Shown: positions 60,249 through 64,000 of the stretch, one piece after another
How positions within the stretch are numbered: the first letter of the stretch is position 1
How the letters are laid out: the number at the start of each line of letters is the position of its first letter
Source: Streptomyces orinoci
GTDB taxonomy: Bacteria > Actinomycetota > Actinomycetes > Streptomycetales > Streptomycetaceae
Assembly (NCBI RefSeq): GCF_003121295.1
Contig: NZ_PHNC01000031.1
Location: 1,180,439 to 1,244,438, forward strand
DNA length: 64,000 bases
Direction: 5' to 3'
The notes under the pieces: model-generated
The model's input: only the letters and a program-made list of their open reading frames with translations
What the model was told of the DNA's origin: nothing
The model's database searches: none
Made by a program: the position numbers and the translations under genes

Positions 60249-62185
60249 GAGGTGAGCTCCTCGTCGGTCAGATACTTGGCCAGCTCTTCCTTCTCGAAGA
60301 GCTCCATCAGATCGGTGCGCATCGGCACGGCGTCGATCCGCTCCAGCCGGATCCGGCCCAGCGCCGGGTCCTCCGCGGCGGGTTCGGTGGAGTCCTCGGC
60401 CAGCCGGCACACCAGGTTGACCCGGCGCCAGCGCCGGTCCATCGCCGGATGGTCGTCGCGGGTGTGCCCGCCGCGGCTCTCCTCGCGCTCCAGCGCGGCC
60501 CGCGCCACACACTCGCTGACCAGCAGCATGTTCCGCAGGTCCAGGGCCAGATGCCAGCCGGGGTTGAACTGCCGGTGGCCCTCCACCCCGGCCCGCCGGG
60601 CCCGGACCCGCAGCCCGGCCAGCCGGCGCAGCGCCTCCTCCATCTCGGGCGCCTTGCGGATGATGCCCACCAGATCGTTCATGGCCTGCTGGAGCTCGGT
60701 GTGCAGGGTGTACGGGTTCTCCCCGGCGCCCTCCGCGCCGTCGGCGGCCTGCTCGGCGCCGAACGGGCGCAGCGCCTCCGCCTCGGCCGAGGCGATATCG
60801 GCCTCGGAGACCGTGGGCCGGTCCCGGTCGGCGAGCCCGGCCGCGTAGCGCGCCGCGTACAGCCCCGCGCGCCGTCCGAAGACCAGCAGATCGGAAAGGG
60901 AGTTGCCGCCCAGCCGGTTGGAGCCGTGCAGGCCGCCGGCCACCTCACCGGCCGCGAACAGCCCCGGCACTCCCACCGCGGCCGCGGTGTCCGGTTCCAC
61001 CTCCACCCCGCCCATCACATAGTGGCAGGTGGGGCCGACCTCCATGGGTTCGGCGGTGATGTCCACATCCGCCAGTTCCTTGAACTGGTGGTGCATGGAC
61101 GGCAGTTTGCGCTTGATCACCTCGGCCGGCATCCGGCTGGAGACATCCAGGAACACCCCGCCGTGCGGGGAGCCCCGCCCCGCCTTGACCTCGGCGTTGA
61201 TGGCCCGGGCCACCTCGTCGCGGGGCAGCAGCTCGGGCGGGCGGCGGTTGTGGTCCGGGTCGGTGTACCAGCGGTCCGCCTCGGCCTCGGACTCGGCGTA
61301 CTTCTCCTTGAAGACATCCGGGATGTAGTCGAACATAAAGCGCTTGCCGTCGCTGTTGCGCAGCACCCCGCCGTCGCCCCGCACCGATTCGGTGACCAGG
61401 ATGCCCTTGACCGACGGCGGCCAGACCATCCCGGTGGGATGGAACTGGACGAACTCCATATTGATCAGCCGGGCCCCGGCCAGCAGCGCCAGCGCATGCC
61501 CGTCCCCGGTGTACTCCCAGGAGTTGGAGGTCACCTTGAAGGACTTGCCGATGCCCCCGGTGGCCAGCACCACGGCCGGCGCCTGGAGGACGAAGAACCG
61601 CCCGGACTCGCGCTCATAGCCGAACACCCCGGAGACCCGGCCGTGCTGCCGCAGCACCCGGGTGACCGTGCATTCCTGGAAAACCTTCAACCGGGCCTCG
61701 TAGTCGCCCAGTTCGCGCCGGTCCTCCTGCTGCAGCGAGACGATCTTCTGCTGGAGGGTACGGATCAGCTCCAGGCCGGTACGGTCGCCGACGTGCGCCA
61801 GCCGCGGATACTCATGGCCGCCGAAGTTCCGCTGGGAGATGCCCCCTTCGGGCGTGCGGTCGAAGACCGCCCCCCAGGTCTCCAGCTCCCAGACCCGCTC
61901 CGGGGCCTCGCGGGCCAGCAGTTCGGCCATCCGCCAGTTGTTGAGGAACTTCCCGCCGCGCAGGGTGTCCCGGTAGTGCACCTGCCAGTTGTCATTGGCG
62001 TTGACATTGCCCATGGAGGCGGCGATGCCGCCTTCGGCCATCACCGTATGCGCCTTGCCGAACAGCGACTTGCAGATCACCGCGCAGCGCAGTCCCTGCT
62101 CCCGCGCCTCGATGGCGGCCCGCAGCCCGGCGCCGCCCGCCCCGACCACCACCACGTCCCAGGGCTGGAGATCCACCCGCGTCAT
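60245..62185 (-). CDS. sdhA: Succinate dehydrogenase flavoprotein subunit
   Basis: A 646-residue FAD-binding catalytic subunit. The FAD fold is VVVVGAGGAGLRAAIEAREQ, the flavinylation-site region GKAHTVMAEGGIAASMGN, and active-site residues lie in GGVLRNSDGKRFMFDY, HFQGVF-like MHHQFKELADVD and GLHGSNRLGGNSLSDLLVFGRRAG. The ATG at 62185 overlaps the anchor stop (TGATG). Its TGA (complement of 60245-60247) lies within the inserted IS right end, so the original C-terminus may have been altered by the insertion. Confidence 0.96.
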   Translation of the reverse strand: MTRVDLQPWDVVVVGAGGAGLRAAIEAREQGLRCAVICKSLFGKAHTVMAEGGIAASMGNVNANDNWQVHYRDTLRGGKFLNNWRMAELLAREAPERVWELETWGAVFDRTPEGGISQRNFGGHEYPRLAHVGDRTGLELIRTLQQKIVSLQQEDRRELGDYEARLKVFQECTVTRVLRQHGRVSGVFGYERESGRFFVLQAPAVVLATGGIGKSFKVTSNSWEYTGDGHALALLAGARLINMEFVQFHPTGMVWPPSVKGILVTESVRGDGGVLRNSDGKRFMFDYIPDVFKEKYAESEAEADRWYTDPDHNRRPPELLPRDEVARAINAEVKAGRGSPHGGVFLDVSSRMPAEVIKRKLPSMHHQFKELADVDITAEPMEVGPTCHYVMGGVEVEPDTAAAVGVPGLFAAGEVAGGLHGSNRLGGNSLSDLLVFGRRAGLYAARYAAGLADRDRPTVSEADIASAEAEALRPFGAEQAADGAEGAGENPYTLHTELQQAMNDLVGIIRKAPEMEEALRRLAGLRVRARRAGVEGHRQFNPGWHLALDLRNMLLVSECVARAALEREESRGGHTRDDHPAMDRRWRRVNLVCRLAEDSTEPAAEDPALGRIRLERIDAVPMRTDLMELFEKEELAKYLTDEELTS

Positions 62186-63015
62186 CAGAAAAACCTCGGA
62201 TCGTCGAAGGCGCCGCTGGCGACCAGGTAGACATAGAAGTCGGCGACCGCCACGCTCACCAGGGACGCCCAGGCGAGCTGCATATGACGGGCATTCAGCC
62301 TGCTGACCAGGCCCCACATCCGGTAACGCACCGGGTGCTTGGAGAAGTTGCGCAGCCGGCCGCCGACGATATGCCGGCAGGAGTGGCAGGACAGGGTGTA
62401 CGCCCAGATCAGCGCGATATTGGCGAGCAGCACCAGGGTGCCCAGGCCCATATGCCCCCAGTGCCCGTCGGCGTCCCGGAAGGCCAGCACCGCGTCATAG
62501 CTGAGGATGCCCGCCACGATCACCGCGAAGTAGAAGAAGTAGCGGTGCAGGTTCTGCAGGATCAGCGGGAAGCGGGTCTCCCCGCTGTAGCGGGCGTGCG
62601 GCTCGGCCACCGCGCAGGCCGGGGGCGAGGCCCAGAAGCCCCGGTAGTAGGCCTTGCGGTAGTAGTAGCAGGTCAGCCGGAAGCCCAGCGGGAAGATCAG
62701 GATCAGCAGGGCGGGGGAGAGGGTCCACCAGGAGCCGATCACATCCCAGTCCGCGCCGCCCTTCATGGGCACACAGTTGTGGGCGATACAGGGCGAGTAG
62801 AACGGCGAGACATAGGGCGCGGCGTAGTAGTCGCCATTGGCGAACGCGCGCCAGGTGGAGTAGACGACGAAGGCGAGCAGCCCGGCCGCGGTGCCGGCCG
62901 GGGCCAGCCACCAGCGGTCACGCCGCAGATGGCGGTCGCCGATGGCGGCGCGGGAGGGGTGGAGCACACCGCCGGGGGCCGCGGTGCCGGGTCTGGGGTC
63001 AGTGCCAGTGGCCAA
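62185..63015 (-). CDS. Succinate dehydrogenase membrane anchor (cytochrome b type)
   Basis: A 276-residue anchor subunit with about five membrane helices (near residues 35-55, 90-115, 150-170, 185-215 and 245-265). His residues in QNLHRYFFYF and LSCHSCRHIVGG are candidate heme ligands. A TTG at 63015 is preferred because GGAG lies 6 nt upstream; a Pro-rich upstream extension is less likely. It is the first gene of the sdh operon and translationally coupled to sdhA. Single-anchor Sdh enzymes of this kind are found in mycobacteria and streptomycetes. Confidence 0.85.
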   Translation of the reverse strand: MATGTDPRPGTAAPGGVLHPSRAAIGDRHLRRDRWWLAPAGTAAGLLAFVVYSTWRAFANGDYYAAPYVSPFYSPCIAHNCVPMKGGADWDVIGSWWTLSPALLILIFPLGFRLTCYYYRKAYYRGFWASPPACAVAEPHARYSGETRFPLILQNLHRYFFYFAVIVAGILSYDAVLAFRDADGHWGHMGLGTLVLLANIALIWAYTLSCHSCRHIVGGRLRNFSKHPVRYRMWGLVSRLNARHMQLAWASLVSVAVADFYVYLVASGAFDDPRFF

Positions 63016-63067
63016 GGGGGACTCCGGGAGGAGTGGGGTGTGAGGGGGCGGGTCCGGGGCGGGCCCG

Positions 63068-63352
63068 CTAGGGCGCCCGCCGGTCGCGGCAGCCGAGTCC
63101 TTCCTCGTCCGCGTCCCGCCACAGTGAGGCGTCATAAGGGGTGTCGGAAACCTGCACCATCACCGGGCGCGGCGCCTCGGCGGGCACCGTCTCCCGCAGC
63201 AGCGCGAAGTTCTCCCGCAGGTGACCGGCGTCGGTGCGCATCCGGCGCAACTCCCGGTCGTCCTGGGGGAGATGGCGCGCCAGCCGGCCGAGCGCGCGGT
63301 CGAGATCGTCCAGGCAGCGCTGAACTGCCGTCAAGTCATCGTTAAGGGACAT
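63068..63352 (-). CDS. Small helical protein upstream of the sdh operon
   Basis: A 94-residue acidic/basic protein (LNDDLTAVQRCLDDLDRALGRLARHL, then DDRELRRMRTDAGHLRENFALL) with predicted helices in the first 55 residues and a divergent tail (VSDTPYDASLWRDADEEGLG). No motif I can name. The ATG at 63352 has a weak site (GAGGG). It is 52 bp from the anchor start on the same strand, so it is probably the first gene of the sdh transcript. Confidence 0.75.
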   Translation of the reverse strand: MSLNDDLTAVQRCLDDLDRALGRLARHLPQDDRELRRMRTDAGHLRENFALLRETVPAEAPRPVMVQVSDTPYDASLWRDADEEGLGCRDRRAP

Positions 63353-63635
63353 GAATTGCCCTCACTTCCGCGGGTCGGCGGTTGCGGGTGGCGACGATGA
63401 TGCGACAGAGAGTGTCGCGCGTCACACCCCTTCAGGGGAAGATAGCCGCCGCGATTGCGCCCGCGCGGACGCGTTCACCCGCTTGCACTACCGGGGCCCA
63501 AACCTTCGTCCAGCCGGGTGGCGTGCGGGTGTGCGACGCCGTGTCGGGCCGCCTCGCCCCGGGACGTCGCTTTCAGTGTCGGGGGAGAAATGCGATCAGC
63601 GGCGTATTGCGCCGACCGAGGCGGAGGTTTCGTCG

Positions 63636-64000
63636 ATGCCCTTCACGATGTCCTTCAGAGTGCCGAGGTCGCCGGGGTCCGTCCGGCCCCGCCGCGCCGC
63701 GGCCCTGCTCCTGGCCGCCGCGCTGCTGCCGCTGCCGCTGCTGGCCGGCTGTTCCTCGGACGACGGCCGGGCCGAGGACCCCGGAGCGCCGCCGGACATC
63801 GCCGCCGCCCCGCGCGCCAAGGTCGCCGACCGGGGCACCCTCACCTGGGCGGTGGACGCCCTGCCCGCCACCCTCAACACCTTCCAGGCGGACGCCGACC
63901 GGGGCACCGCACAGGTGGCCGGGGCGGTGCTGCCCGCCCTGTTCACCCTGGACCGGCAGGGCCGGCCACAGCGCAACCCGGACTATCTGCGCTCCGTCCG
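63636..64000 (+). CDS. Oligopeptide/solute-binding lipoprotein (SBP family 5), 3' cut by window
   Basis: The frame from the ATG at 63636 is open to the window end. A ribosome site GCGGAGG lies 8 nt upstream. It has a signal peptide ending in a lipobox (LPLLAGCSS, Cys near residue 39), a short acidic/Pro linker, then RGTLTWAVDALPATLNTFQADADRGTAQVAGAVLPALFTLD, which is the first lobe of family 5 periplasmic-type binding proteins. It should bind peptides on the cell surface for an Opp/Dpp-type importer, as in the bldK group; the transporter genes lie beyond the window. Confidence 0.85.
   Translation, partial: MPFTMSFRVPRSPGSVRPRRAAALLLAAALLPLPLLAGCSSDDGRAEDPGAPPDIAAAPRAKVADRGTLTWAVDALPATLNTFQADADRGTAQVAGAVLPALFTLDRQGRPQRNPDYLRSV

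Noticed and set aside
1..64000. tRNA and rRNA genes, prophage genes, intact insertion sequences
   Set aside because: I saw no cloverleaf, rRNA segment, integrase or complete transposase anywhere in the window.

Overview
The window is high-GC DNA with strong third-position G/C bias, actinobacterial families (WhiB-like protein, DUF397/XRE pairs, SpoIIE-type phosphatases, DUF1707, polyphosphate-type glucokinase) and many GTG starts. It fits the core chromosome of a Streptomyces or close relative. From memory, the gene order ahpC-ahpD/oxyR, class I fumarase/DUF1707/wbl/glpX and xseB/xseA/ispH/ppgK/ychF matches the S. coelicolor core; I could not run a synteny check.

Region 1 (1-12.9 kb) is a Tad (Flp) pilus locus. 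It holds the end of the CpaF ATPase, TadB, TadC, an embedded NarL-type two-component pair, a Flp prepilin, a TadG-like protein, a lipoprotein, an OmpA-domain protein and a cell-wall-side secreted protein. A prepilin peptidase with two TTA codons lies 5 kb downstream, followed by an RNA resembling the 6C family. Between them sit a WhiJ-like module (XRE regulator, two tandemly duplicated DUF397 genes, a divergent ATP-binding protein) and an AbiEi-like gene broken by an in-frame TAG.

Region 2 (12.9-31.7 kb) is mostly housekeeping: aldo/keto reductase, cis-prenyl transferase, PhoH-PIN protein, lytic transglycosylase, AI-2E-family transporter, the OxyR/AhpC/AhpD peroxide defence module with a candidate operator, a Uma2 nuclease, a PadR-controlled ABC exporter, an SPFH/ribbon-helix-helix pair, a class A penicillin-binding protein and a catalase.

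Region 3 (31.8-50.3 kb) holds a SpoIIE phosphatase, two unrelated fumarases (class II and class I) on either side of a TTA-containing secreted GDSL/lectin protein, DUF1707, a WhiB-like protein, GlpX, and a compact cluster of xseB, xseA, ispH, ppgK and ychF. Several genes here have a TANNNT box 6-7 nt before the start codon, which suggests leaderless mRNAs.

Region 4 (50.6-64 kb) has a GntR regulator with a palindrome, an amino-acid permease, a SPOR mini-protein, an anti-sigma-like kinase beside a PAS-GAF-SpoIIE protein, a TPM-domain protein, a three-gene succinate dehydrogenase operon and the start of an oligopeptide-binding lipoprotein. A roughly 300-bp relict of an IS200/IS605 (TnpB) element separates sdhA from sdhB. 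It keeps the TnpB C-terminal 40 codons and a right end shaped like an omega-RNA scaffold. It is the most unusual feature in the window.
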